Below are positions 56,494 through 64,000 of a DNA stretch of 64,000 nucleotides, piece after piece. Numbering within the stretch: position 1 is the stretch's first letter; each line of letters opens with the position of its first letter. A program made the translations under genes and the position numbers. The DNA comes from Lonepinella koalarum (GTDB lineage Bacteria; Pseudomonadota; Gammaproteobacteria; Enterobacterales; Pasteurellaceae), in NCBI RefSeq assembly GCF_004565475.1, contig NZ_SRHX01000001.1, positions 248,001 through 312,000 on the forward strand. Reading direction: 5' to 3'. The notes beneath the pieces are model-generated. The model was not told where the DNA came from and searched no databases. It was given only the letters and a program-made list of their open reading frames with translations.

Positions 56494-57734
56494 GAGATCA
56501 TTCCTTGTGCATATTCAAAAAAGTTTTCTTTACCAAAATTGCCTGATTTTAACGCCAAATAAATCGGTTCTTCCACAGCTTTCAGCCAAGGTACACCTGG
56601 GGCGATTTGTTTACCAATATGGAAACCGCTAAAGCCAAGTTGTTGCACCACAATACTGGACGTTTCACCGCCAGCGGTGATGAAATTGGTTACCCCATTG
56701 GCTTTGAGTTTTTCTGCCAACTTGGCGAAAACTTGCTCAATAGCATGGCTTGCTTTATCGCCACCAAATTGGTTTTGAATTTGTTTAAGCTGATCGGCTG
56801 GGACAGTGGCATAGACCATTGGTGCAAGTGATCCGCCCAAATTTTCCGTGACCCATTGATATAGTTCATCCACATAGTTTTCATTACTGATGGCTTGTTC
56901 CACATCCAAATAATAACTTGGTGCAATCACTTTATAGGCGTTCACCTGAGCATTGGTCATCACTGAACAAGAACCCGATAACACCACAGTTTTACCTTTT
57001 CTTGGCACAAAAGCGTCAGTGCCTTGTTTGCCACCACTTAAACGAGCCGCCATATAAGCTCCCAAACCTGAACCTCCTGTCACCAGTTTAAAATCGGCAA
57101 CAGCTTCGGCAAGTACCGCAAGTTGGCTATTATCCACCGCATCCACCACGGCATAGCGATAACCGTCTGCTTTTAATTGAGCAAAGCGTGCTTTCACATT
57201 GTCTGCCCCTTTAATCACATCCGAATAGGCGACCAAGCCTGTTTTGCCTTGTGCTTGTGCATCCATTAATCGCATTAAATTGGCATCCGTCATCGGCGTA
57301 ATCGGGTGATTTTTCATGCCCGATTCACTTAACAACTGCTCACCTACAAATAAGTAGCCGTTAAAAATCGTGCGACCATTCACGGGCAAAGCTGGTGTAA
57401 TCACGGTGAAATCAGCGTTTAATTCCGCTAACAACGCATCCGTCACAGGACCAATATTACCTTTCTCTGTGCTATCAAAGGTTGAGCAATATTTAAAATA
57501 AAACTGATTACAACCGTTTTCTTGTAACCAATGCAACGCTTTCAAGGATTGCTCAATGGCTTGTTCCACTGGATTAGAGCGTGATTTTAAACTAATCACA
57601 ATGGCATCTACCTGAGCTTCCAAAGGCTCACTAGGAACGCCGTTCATTTGCACCGCACTGAGTCCGTTTTCCACAAGGAAACTGGCAATATCGCTGGCAC
57701 CAGTAAAGTCATCTGCAATAACACCTAACATCAT
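56490..57734 (-). CDS. otnK: 3-oxo-tetronate kinase (DUF1537 family)
   Basis: 414 aa. N-terminal MMLGVIADDFTGASDIASFL, FYFKYCSTFDSTEKGNIGPV, ATP region TNFITAGGETSSIVVQQLGF and HIGKQIAPGVPW. Phosphorylates 3-oxo-tetronate at C4. The Haemophilus protein HI1011, with the same neighbours, was among those used to define this function. TAATG overlap with ltnD. Distantly related to dtnK at 24926. Confidence 0.92.
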   Translation of the reverse strand: MMLGVIADDFTGASDIASFLVENGLSAVQMNGVPSEPLEAQVDAIVISLKSRSNPVEQAIEQSLKALHWLQENGCNQFYFKYCSTFDSTEKGNIGPVTDALLAELNADFTVITPALPVNGRTIFNGYLFVGEQLLSESGMKNHPITPMTDANLMRLMDAQAQGKTGLVAYSDVIKGADNVKARFAQLKADGYRYAVVDAVDNSQLAVLAEAVADFKLVTGGSGLGAYMAARLSGGKQGTDAFVPRKGKTVVLSGSCSVMTNAQVNAYKVIAPSYYLDVEQAISNENYVDELYQWVTENLGGSLAPMVYATVPADQLKQIQNQFGGDKASHAIEQVFAKLAEKLKANGVTNFITAGGETSSIVVQQLGFSGFHIGKQIAPGVPWLKAVEEPIYLALKSGNFGKENFFEYAQGMIS

Positions 57735-58639
57735 TACTCTCCTTTTTTCGGCAGATTAATGCCACTGAAAATTTTAATCACCGCACTATCATCTTCTTTG
57801 CCAAAACCTGCATTACTGGCTTCGGTAAACATGGAATAAGCGGTGCTGGCAAGATGTAATGGGAAGTGTAAAGATTTTGCGGTATCGTTCACTAAACCTA
57901 AATCTTTCACAAAAATATCCACCATGGAAAGCGGTGTATAATCGCCGTCCACCACATGTTTCATGCGGTTTTCAAACATCCAAGAATTACCTGCCGCATT
58001 GGTCACCACATCATACATCACATCGAGCGGAATCCCTGCTTTTGATGCTAACGCCATAGCTTCCGCTCCAGCGGCAATATGCACACCCGCCAATAATTGA
58101 TGTACAATTTTCACGGTCGCCCCTAAGCCGATTTCTGCCCCAATGTTGTAAACTTTACCTGCCACCGCATCAAGCACGGGTTGTAATTTTTCAAAGGCTT
58201 GTTGTGATCCCGATGCCATCACCGTCATTTCACCCGCTGCCGCTTTGGCAGCCCCACCTGAAACAGGGGCATCTAACATAACCAAACCAAGCTCTGTTAA
58301 TTTTTGTGAAATCGCTTGAGCATCTCCTGCTGCCATGGTAGAAGACACCATCACTGCTGTGCCAGCTTTTAATTTCGCAGCTAAGCCATTTTCGCCAAAT
58401 AATACGCTGTTGGCTTGAGCGGCATTAACCACTAAAATCACCACAGCATCCAATTCTTGAGCAAAATCATTGCCATTAGTAGCCACCGCTTTTGCCCCAG
58501 CTGCTTTCAATTTTTCTAAGGCAACAGGGTTTAAATCAATGCCGTAAGTAGTTAATCCTGCTCGAACACAAGATAATGCTGCTCCCATCCCCATTGAACC
58601 TAAGCCTGCTACGGCGACTGAATAAGATGAATTTGCCAT
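57734..58639 (-). CDS. ltnD: L-threonate dehydrogenase
   Basis: 301-aa beta-hydroxyacid dehydrogenase. NAD site VAVAGLGSMGMGAALSCVRA; substrate motif MLDAPVSGGAAKAAAGEMTV; catalytic Lys region GLGATVKIVHQLLAGVHIAA; FVKDLGLVNDTAK. Oxidises L-threonate to 2-oxo-tetronate, the first step of the pathway. AGGAG before the ATG (AGTTTCTCCTAG on the plus strand). First gene of the operon. Confidence 0.9.
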   Translation of the reverse strand: MANSSYSVAVAGLGSMGMGAALSCVRAGLTTYGIDLNPVALEKLKAAGAKAVATNGNDFAQELDAVVILVVNAAQANSVLFGENGLAAKLKAGTAVMVSSTMAAGDAQAISQKLTELGLVMLDAPVSGGAAKAAAGEMTVMASGSQQAFEKLQPVLDAVAGKVYNIGAEIGLGATVKIVHQLLAGVHIAAGAEAMALASKAGIPLDVMYDVVTNAAGNSWMFENRMKHVVDGDYTPLSMVDIFVKDLGLVNDTAKSLHFPLHLASTAYSMFTEASNAGFGKEDDSAVIKIFSGINLPKKGE

Positions 58640-58679
58640 AATTAGTTTCTCCTAGTTAAAAATCTAAATGTATTTTGAT

Positions 58680-58729
58680 GTTTTATATTATGCATGAATG
58701 AAAAAATAAAAACTGTGATCCAGATCACA
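58680..58729 (-). promoter_or_regulatory. Class II-like CRP promoter of ltnD
   Basis: CRP site TGTGA-TCCAGA-TCACA (58714-58729) is exact; CATAAT (58692-58687, minus strand) sits at the -10 place, at the same distance from the CRP centre (29.5) as in the dtnK promoter. Confidence 0.75.
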
Positions 58730-58741
58730 AATATTAACATT

Positions 58742-58774
58742 TTACGTGAAATATAGATAAATTTTGTGAATTAA
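58742..58774. promoter_or_regulatory. GTGAANTA direct repeats, candidate DeoR operator
   Basis: TTACGTGAAATA (58742) and TTTTGTGAATTA (58762) place GTGAA 20 bases apart, two helix turns, between ltnD and the divergent regulator gene. Confidence 0.35.
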
Positions 58775-58844
58775 TATTATTGGTTTAACAAAATTTAAAA
58801 GTTTATAATAGTAATATAAATAAAGAACTTTTTATGATATAGCA

Positions 58845-59603
58845 ATGATCCCAGCAGAAAGACAACGAAAATTACTCAATTTAATTAGTCACCAAGATAT
58901 TGTCAGTATTAATACGCTTGTTGATGTATTAGGCGTATCCCATATGACTGTTCGCCGTGATATTCAAAAACTTGAAGATGAAGGCAAAGTTATTTCCGTA
59001 TCAGGTGGAGTACAAACTCTCGAACGTTTAGCAATCGAACCGACACACAATGATAAATCCTTATTATCCCCTAAAGAAAAAAATGCGATTGGTGAAAAAG
59101 CCGTTACACTTATTCCAATGGGAGCATCGATCTATTTAGATGCTGGCACAACGACATTGGAAATTGCTAAGAAACTCGCCGAACGTGAAGATTTATTAAT
59201 TGTCACCAATGATTTTGTGATTGCAAACTTTCTCATGGAATACGGTAAAGGTGAGATTTTTCATACAGGCGGGCGAGTGAATAAAGCCAACCGCTCATCC
59301 GTTGGTGAGTTAGCGGCTCAATTTCTGCAACATATTTCCTTAGATATTGCGTTTATTTCTACTTCTTCTTGGAATATGAATGGGTTAAGTACACCCGATG
59401 AAAACAAAATCCCTGTCAAAAAAGCGATTATCAATTCAAGCCAACAGCGTATTTTAGTGTCTGATTCGTCTAAGTGCGGTAAAGTTGCCACGTTTTTTAT
59501 CTGTCCATTAACGGTATTTGATAGCATTATTTGTGATAATGCTTTGCCAGATAATTTACAAAAAAATATTGCGGAAATGGAGATTACGTTATATTTGGTT
59601 TAG
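58845..59603 (+). CDS. DeoR-family regulator of the L-threonate genes
   Basis: 252 aa. N-terminal HTH (RQRKLLNLISHQDIVSINTL, VLGVSHMTVRRDIQKLEDEG); C-terminal effector domain (ASIYLDAGTTTLEIAKKLAE, DIAFISTSSWNMNGLSTPDE, LVSDSSKCGK). Corresponds to YgbI of the ygb cluster by position, divergent from ltnD. ATG 58845 has a weak ribosome site. Its end overlaps the convergent acetyltransferase gene by 15 bases. Confidence 0.87.
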   Translation: MIPAERQRKLLNLISHQDIVSINTLVDVLGVSHMTVRRDIQKLEDEGKVISVSGGVQTLERLAIEPTHNDKSLLSPKEKNAIGEKAVTLIPMGASIYLDAGTTTLEIAKKLAEREDLLIVTNDFVIANFLMEYGKGEIFHTGGRVNKANRSSVGELAAQFLQHISLDIAFISTSSWNMNGLSTPDENKIPVKKAIINSSQQRILVSDSSKCGKVATFFICPLTVFDSIICDNALPDNLQKNIAEMEITLYLV

Positions 59604-60128
59604 CTGCTGAAACCCATACACCAAAAATGTCTGTAAGCTATCGCCCATATTGGCGATATTGGGATAACGTCCCCACCGCTCAAAATGGTTTTTTTCAAAT
59701 AAACGACGGCTGGCGTGGTTTTCTTCAATCACGTAAGCCATGAGCGTGTTGATGCCGCATGCTGCCATTTGGCTTTGCATAAATTGCAGTGCTTGACTGC
59801 CGTAACCTTTGCCTCGTGCATTTTGGTCAAGATAAAGACTAATTTCAACAGTTTGGTCAAAAGCGGCACGTTTGTAAAAGGGCGAAAAGCTACACCAGCC
59901 CAAAACTTTTTCATTTTGTACCGCACTTTCAACAGTGCTTTTAGCATCGTTTTCTACCATGACCCATAAGGGGTGCGTGTCGTTGTTTAAATGTTCTTCA
60001 AACCACGGACGGCGTTGTTGTGTCGTGACGGGTGTGAGATCCGCGGTAATGCGGCGAGTGGGGATCGCTTGGTTATAAATCTCCACAACGGCGGATAAAT
60101 CTTGTGCTTGTGCTAGTCTAATTTTCAT
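59589..60128 (-). CDS. GNAT-family N-acetyltransferase (phosphinothricin-type)
   Basis: 179 aa. Acetyl-CoA loop in DQNARGKGYGSQALQFM (Q/RxxGxG/A) and the Pat-like start IRLAQAQDLSAVVEIYNQAI; NHASRRLFEKNHFERWG. This group acetylates methionine sulfoximine-like or amino-acid amines. No operon logic beyond lying 1 base after narQ. Contains an uptake word inside (near 59920). Confidence 0.82.
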   Translation of the reverse strand: MKIRLAQAQDLSAVVEIYNQAIPTRRITADLTPVTTQQRRPWFEEHLNNDTHPLWVMVENDAKSTVESAVQNEKVLGWCSFSPFYKRAAFDQTVEISLYLDQNARGKGYGSQALQFMQSQMAACGINTLMAYVIEENHASRRLFEKNHFERWGRYPNIANMGDSLQTFLVYGFQQLNQI

Positions 60129-60129
60129 A

Positions 60130-61842
60130 TTAATGGGTTGTTTTTATTATATTAGGTAACAGAATCTTGACTTCTGTTCCTCCGCTGGTTCGGTTAGTGA
60201 TGGTTAAGGTGGCATTAAGCTGTCGGCTGCGTTCTTCCATAATGCGCAAGCCGTAATGTCCTTCCGGTTCTTCTAGGCTTGGAATGCCAATACCGTCATC
60301 TCGTACGAGTAATTCTTGCTCACCGTCTATGTTAGTGTGAGCAATAATCTCAATATGTTTTGCTTTCGCATGTTTCACCGCATTTAATGTTGCTTCACGG
60401 ACAATTTGCAAGGCATGAATTAATTGCTGTGGCGTGAAGGTTTGTGACGGTAAACTGCATGCTACACTGAGATGGCTTTCCGTTTGATTACGCAAGCTAT
60501 CGATCACCTGTTCTAAGGCTAATTTTAAATTGGCTTCTTGCACTGTCAAGCGGAACGTCGCTAATAATTCGCGTAATTGTAAACAACCATCGCTCAGTGC
60601 TTGTTCAAATTCTGTTAAAATGGCTTGGCTTTTTGCTTTCGCTTGTTCGCTGTCTTTTGCCAAAGAGTGTTTTAGTAAGGTTAACTGAATTTGCAAAAAT
60701 GACAAGACTTGCGCTAATGAATCGTGTAATTCTCGTGCAATAATAGAACGTTCTTCCATTAACAATAATTGCTGTTGTTGGCGTTGTGTTTGGTGGAAAT
60801 ACAGGGTACGAGCAAAAATTTGGGCGATATTTTGCATAGTACGTGGATCAGGACAAGGTAAGCCAGCTTGCCAGCGTAATACTCCTAACTGCTGCCCTTC
60901 AATTTCAATATCCGTCATTTGCCAAGTTAATTGTTGCAACGGTTCACCGAGTAAAATATTCCAATGTTCCGCCCCGATAATCTCTAATTCCAACACGCGT
61001 AAATGTTCCGTTGCCATGACATTTTGTAACACGCTGCGGAGATGTTCGCGATCGATATTAACCAAGGTTAATGTCTGCGAACAATAATATAACATGGCTA
61101 AAGTGCGGTTCGTTTGGATGAGTTTTTGGGTTTTATCGTCAAGGGTTTGTTCTAAATTGGAATAGACTTTACTTAATTCCGATGACATTTGGGTAAAGGC
61201 TTGTGCCAAGCTACCCAGTTCGTCATTGCGATAAATATCTAATGGGATATGCTGGAATTGCCGCATTTGAATTTGCACACTGGCATCGGTTAATTGTCGA
61301 AGCGGTGTAACAATTCTGGTACGCATAAAACTGATAATATAAGCCACCATAATGACAATGGCGAGCAACGAAATCACGATAATGGCGGTGGTATAAATCA
61401 GTTTCTTTTCGGCAAATTGTTGCAAGGCGAACACGAAATTATCCACTTTTCCCACATAGGGAACAAGCTCTTGACGATAGGCCTGTTGATTTTGATGCAA
61501 GGCGTAATATTCCAATTTTTGCCATTGACGAATCAGATCGTCATAATGATATTTTAAACTGTCTGGGGTAATAAATTGTTGATCAATTTTGCGTAATGAC
61601 GACGCATGGAGCGTCTTGCGATATTCGATTAAATGTTTTTTGACTTGTTCAGGCTCATATTGTAATTCATGCAAAATACGGTAGCTTTGCATACGCAAAG
61701 AACCTGCCACATTAATGACTTCGGCATCCGAGCGGTTACTTGCCATAATGGCAAACGCCACGGCAGCAATAATACTGACGAACCCCATCACGGCTAACAA
61801 ATAATTGGAAACAGAACTGGAAACGGATGTTTTTTTATTCAC
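60130..61842 (-). CDS. narQ: Nitrate/nitrite sensor histidine kinase
   Basis: 570 aa. First span near residues 12-34, nitrate-binding P-box EVINVAGSLRMQSYRILHEL, second span about 130-155, HAMP (TPLRQLTDASVQIQMRQFQH), then HisKA_3 with the phospho-histidine in SIIARELHDSLAQVLSFLQI and ATP domain LLVRDDGIGIPS, HYGLRIMEERSRQL. Start GTG 61842 (VNKKTSV) follows an AGG and avoids the gpmA terminator, which the earlier ATG at 61887 would translate. Its response regulator NarP is not in the window. Confidence 0.91.
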   Translation of the reverse strand: MNKKTSVSSSVSNYLLAVMGFVSIIAAVAFAIMASNRSDAEVINVAGSLRMQSYRILHELQYEPEQVKKHLIEYRKTLHASSLRKIDQQFITPDSLKYHYDDLIRQWQKLEYYALHQNQQAYRQELVPYVGKVDNFVFALQQFAEKKLIYTTAIIVISLLAIVIMVAYIISFMRTRIVTPLRQLTDASVQIQMRQFQHIPLDIYRNDELGSLAQAFTQMSSELSKVYSNLEQTLDDKTQKLIQTNRTLAMLYYCSQTLTLVNIDREHLRSVLQNVMATEHLRVLELEIIGAEHWNILLGEPLQQLTWQMTDIEIEGQQLGVLRWQAGLPCPDPRTMQNIAQIFARTLYFHQTQRQQQQLLLMEERSIIARELHDSLAQVLSFLQIQLTLLKHSLAKDSEQAKAKSQAILTEFEQALSDGCLQLRELLATFRLTVQEANLKLALEQVIDSLRNQTESHLSVACSLPSQTFTPQQLIHALQIVREATLNAVKHAKAKHIEIIAHTNIDGEQELLVRDDGIGIPSLEEPEGHYGLRIMEERSRQLNATLTITNRTSGGTEVKILLPNIIKTTH

Positions 61843-61860
61843 AACAGAACCTACAATGAT

Positions 61861-61886
61861 AAAAAATGGCACAATCGCTTGTGCCA
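61861..61886 (-). terminator. Terminator after gpmA
   Basis: TGGCACAA-TCGC-TTGTGCCA, perfect 8-base stem followed on the minus strand by TTTTTT, 19 bases past the gpmA stop. Confidence 0.85.
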
Positions 61887-61904
61887 CTTTCGTTCACTTA
61901 ACCA

Positions 61905-62588
61905 TTAAAGATAGCGTTTGCTGACTACTTTTAAGTTATCATCTAATTCATACACTAATGGCTGACCGGTTGGAATTTCTAAATCCATAATGTCTGCATC
62001 AGAAATGCCTTCAATATGTTTTGCCAGAGCGCGTAATGAGTTACCATGCGCGGTCACTAATACACGTTGACCTGATAATAAAGCCGGTGCAATTTGATCT
62101 TCCCAGAATGGAAGTACACGCTCTAAGGTCACTTTTAAGTTTTCGCCATCTGGTACCACATCAGCTGGTAAATGAGCATAACGGCGGTCATTATGGGCTG
62201 AATTAGGATCTTTCGGATCTAATAATGGTGGTAATGTGTCGTAAGAACGACGCCAAATGTGAACTTGTTCATCACCATATTTTTCCGCAGTGGCTTTTTT
62301 ATCTAAACCTTGTAATTCGCCGTAGTGACGTTCATTCAAACGCCAGTTTTTGACTTGTGGAATCCAAAGTTGACCAGCTTCTTCTAACACGATGTTACAA
62401 GTTTTGATGGCTCGAGTTAATACAGACGTGAATGCGATGTCAAATTCAAAACCAGCGGCTTTTAATTTTTGCCCTGCTGATTTTGCTTCTTCCATACCAC
62501 GTTCGGTTAAGTTCACATCACGCCAACCGGTAAATAAATTTTTTGCGTTCCATTCACTGAAACCGTGACGAATAAAGACTAATTGCAT
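61905..62588 (-). CDS. gpmA: 2,3-bisphosphoglycerate-dependent phosphoglycerate mutase
   Basis: 227 aa. Glycolytic exchange of 3- and 2-phosphoglycerate. Phospho-histidine motif [46 protein letters not shown], second His in [17 protein letters not shown]. Length and text are close to other Pasteurellaceae GpmA. GGAGATCCC precedes ATG 62588. Divergent from envC, as in Haemophilus. Confidence 0.96.
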   Translation of the reverse strand: MQLVFIRHGFSEWNAKNLFTGWRDVNLTERGMEEAKSAGQKLKAAGFEFDIAFTSVLTRAIKTCNIVLEEAGQLWIPQVKNWRLNERHYGELQGLDKKATAEKYGDEQVHIWRRSYDTLPPLLDPKDPNSAHNDRRYAHLPADVVPDGENLKVTLERVLPFWEDQIAPALLSGQRVLVTAHGNSLRALAKHIEGISDADIMDLEIPTGQPLVYELDDNLKVVSKRYL

Positions 62589-62750
62589 AGGGATCTCCTA
62601 GTTAATAAAAATAAATAAAATAATACCTCGCTTTTATAGCAAAATTTTGCAAAATTTGAAAGTGAAAAGCCATGGTTTCCTGATCTTTCTCAAAAATAAT
62701 GGTATATTTAGTCAGAAATTTGATGATATGAGAGAAAAATCGGAAAAAAT

Positions 62751-63968
62751 ATGTTGCTTTGTTCATTTTTTAAAAAATTGCCAAAATTAACCGCACTTTT
62801 TTGTGTGGGGCTATTAATTTCGTTTGTTAGCCAAGCCGCCGATTTAACCCAAATAAAAACCCAAATTAAACAGCAAGAACAAAAAATTGCACAACGCAAA
62901 CAGGAGCAAAATAAACTGCAATCTGCGTTAAAAATTCATGAAAATAAAATTAATAATGTAGTAGGGACATTACGTGAAACGGAAACCAGTTTAAAAGAAA
63001 CGCAAAGAATTATCGCAGAAACCAATCGTCAAATAAAATCTCTTGAACAGCAGCAAAAGGCTCAAAAAGCAAAATTAGCCAAGCAGTTAGATGCCATTTA
63101 TCGTTCTGGAAATCCAAATTCAGTGGTGGAGCATTTATTGTCCGATGACGCTAAAAATAATGATCGCATGATGGTCTATGCGAAACACATGAATCAATCT
63201 CGGTTAGCTTTATTAGATGAACTGAAAGCGACACAACAACAATTAGAGCAACAAAAAGCCTATTTATCGGATCAGCAACAAGAGCAAAAAACGCAATTAT
63301 CGGCGCAAAAAAAACAACAACAAGAGCTACAAAAAGCTAAAAATGAACGGCAGAGTACCTTAAATCAGTTAAATAAAACCTTAGCACAAGAACAAAATAA
63401 ATTAGATAGCTTAAAAGCCAATGAACAAGCCTTACAAAATGAAATTAAACGTGCAGAACAAGCAGCGGCAGCGCAAGAAAAGAAAGAACGTGAACAGTTA
63501 GCTCAGAAAAAGCAAGATGAAGAAAAACGCACCAATAAGGTTTATCAACCGACCGCTCAAGAACAACAATTAATCCGTTCTGGAGCAGGGTTAAATGGTA
63601 AATATGCCTATCCAGTTTCGGGTAAAGTGCTGCATCATTTTGGTTCGATCCAAGCTGGTGAAGTAAAATGGAAAGGGATAGTGATTTCTGCCAGCTCTGG
63701 CACGGCGGTAAACGCCATTTCAGGCGGGCGGGTGATTTTATCTAATTGGCTGGCGGGTTATGGTCAAGTGGTGGTGATCGATCATGGTAAAGGCTATATG
63801 TCATTGTATGGTTTTAATCAGGCGGTGTTTGTGAAAACGGGGGCGTTAGTGAACGCTGGACAAAAAATTGCTGAAGTTGGTAACAGCGGCGGGCAATCTC
63901 GTTCAGGGTTATATTTTGAAATTCGCCGTCAAGGTAATGCGGTGAATCCGTTAAATTGGTTGAGATAG
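62751..63968 (+). CDS. envC: Murein hydrolase activator EnvC
   Basis: 405 aa. N-terminal signal (KLTALFCVGLLISFVSQAAD), coiled coil from about 30 to 250 (rich in Q, K, E), and a C-terminal LytM (M23) domain. The zinc ligands are missing (SLYGFNQ and LYFEIRRQ in place of HYG and HFE), as in EnvC, which activates amidases at the septum rather than cutting itself. Uptake word at 62788. The gene after it starts 7 bases past the stop. Confidence 0.93.
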   Translation: MLLCSFFKKLPKLTALFCVGLLISFVSQAADLTQIKTQIKQQEQKIAQRKQEQNKLQSALKIHENKINNVVGTLRETETSLKETQRIIAETNRQIKSLEQQQKAQKAKLAKQLDAIYRSGNPNSVVEHLLSDDAKNNDRMMVYAKHMNQSRLALLDELKATQQQLEQQKAYLSDQQQEQKTQLSAQKKQQQELQKAKNERQSTLNQLNKTLAQEQNKLDSLKANEQALQNEIKRAEQAAAAQEKKEREQLAQKKQDEEKRTNKVYQPTAQEQQLIRSGAGLNGKYAYPVSGKVLHHFGSIQAGEVKWKGIVISASSGTAVNAISGGRVILSNWLAGYGQVVVIDHGKGYMSLYGFNQAVFVKTGALVNAGQKIAEVGNSGGQSRSGLYFEIRRQGNAVNPLNWLR

Positions 63969-63974
63969 AAAGCC

Positions 63975-64000
63975 ATGGCGTGGAAAAAATTTTTGTTTTT
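63975..64000 (+). CDS. Start of next gene, probably YibQ-like divergent polysaccharide deacetylase
   Basis: ATG 63975 begins MAWKKFLF and runs off the right edge. Only 8 codons are visible. A hydrophobic start directly after envC fits the exported YibQ-type deacetylase that follows envC in relatives; that is inference from order only. Confidence 0.4.

Noticed and set aside
61843-61887. ATG 61887 as the narQ start
   Set aside because: It would translate the gpmA terminator and add a second hydrophobic stretch absent from NarQ; GTG 61842 gives the usual length.

Overview
The window reads as a chromosome segment from a Pasteurellaceae bacterium of the Haemophilus/Pasteurella type. The Hin-type DNA uptake word AAGTGCGGT or its complement occurs about twenty-five times by eye, often as inverted pairs that form terminators. 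Block orders such as gpmA-envC and ltnD-otnK-otnC-otnI-gntP also match what I remember of Haemophilus. No rRNA, tRNA or CRISPR array was seen.

Layout: (1) 1-4450, maltodextrin phosphorylase (5' end outside the window) and amylomaltase. (2) 4553-14100, a fucose-type locus: fucR, fucI, then an AT-rich stretch (sialidase-like BNR protein, tripartite tricarboxylate transporter, DapA-family lyase) and an FGGY kinase. (3) 14150-17150, a patch of decay and defence: transposase remnant, DUF218/TPR exported protein, HicB with a broken HicA, and a HEPN/Abi protein. (4) 17183-26152, one leftward eight-gene operon: D-threonate kinase, PdxA2, DapA-family lyase, iron alcohol dehydrogenase, TAXI-TRAP transporter, a second BNR protein and a YhcH/NanQ-like protein. 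(5) 26318-37393, a full D-xylose/xyloside locus (xylR, xylFGH, GPH symporter, GH43, xylA, xylB). (6) 37380-39841, pseudouridine genes with a broken transporter. (7) 40110-47189, a Phd/PIN toxin-antitoxin pair and a second sugar ABC locus with PfkB kinase, RpiR regulator and TIM-barrel isomerase. (8) 47651-51947, a secreted protein, rsmJ, fieF, trmA and a BRO-N gene. (9) 52017-59603, the L-threonate/3-oxo-tetronate locus with a GntP permease, a broken cyclase gene and an aquaporin-type channel. (10) 59589-64000, an acetyltransferase, narQ, gpmA, envC and the first codons of the next gene.

How it fits together: this is a carbon-scavenging region. Six perfect TGTGA-N6-TCACA CRP sites and one near-perfect site sit upstream of fucI, dtnK, xylF, xylA/GH43, psuK, the second ABC locus and ltnD. 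Two DUF1537 acid-sugar kinases (D- and L-threonate types) head operons with nearly identical class II-like CRP promoters.

The most unusual points are: two paralogous, apparently cytoplasmic BNR proteins, each paired with a DapA-family lyase and a different transporter class; an AT-rich cassette sitting between fucI and its kinase; and a second sugar ABC locus whose outer borders are eroded pieces of a xylR 3' end and a xylB 3' end in the same orientation as the intact xyl locus. All function calls rest on reading the sequence and remembered family features; no database search was run.
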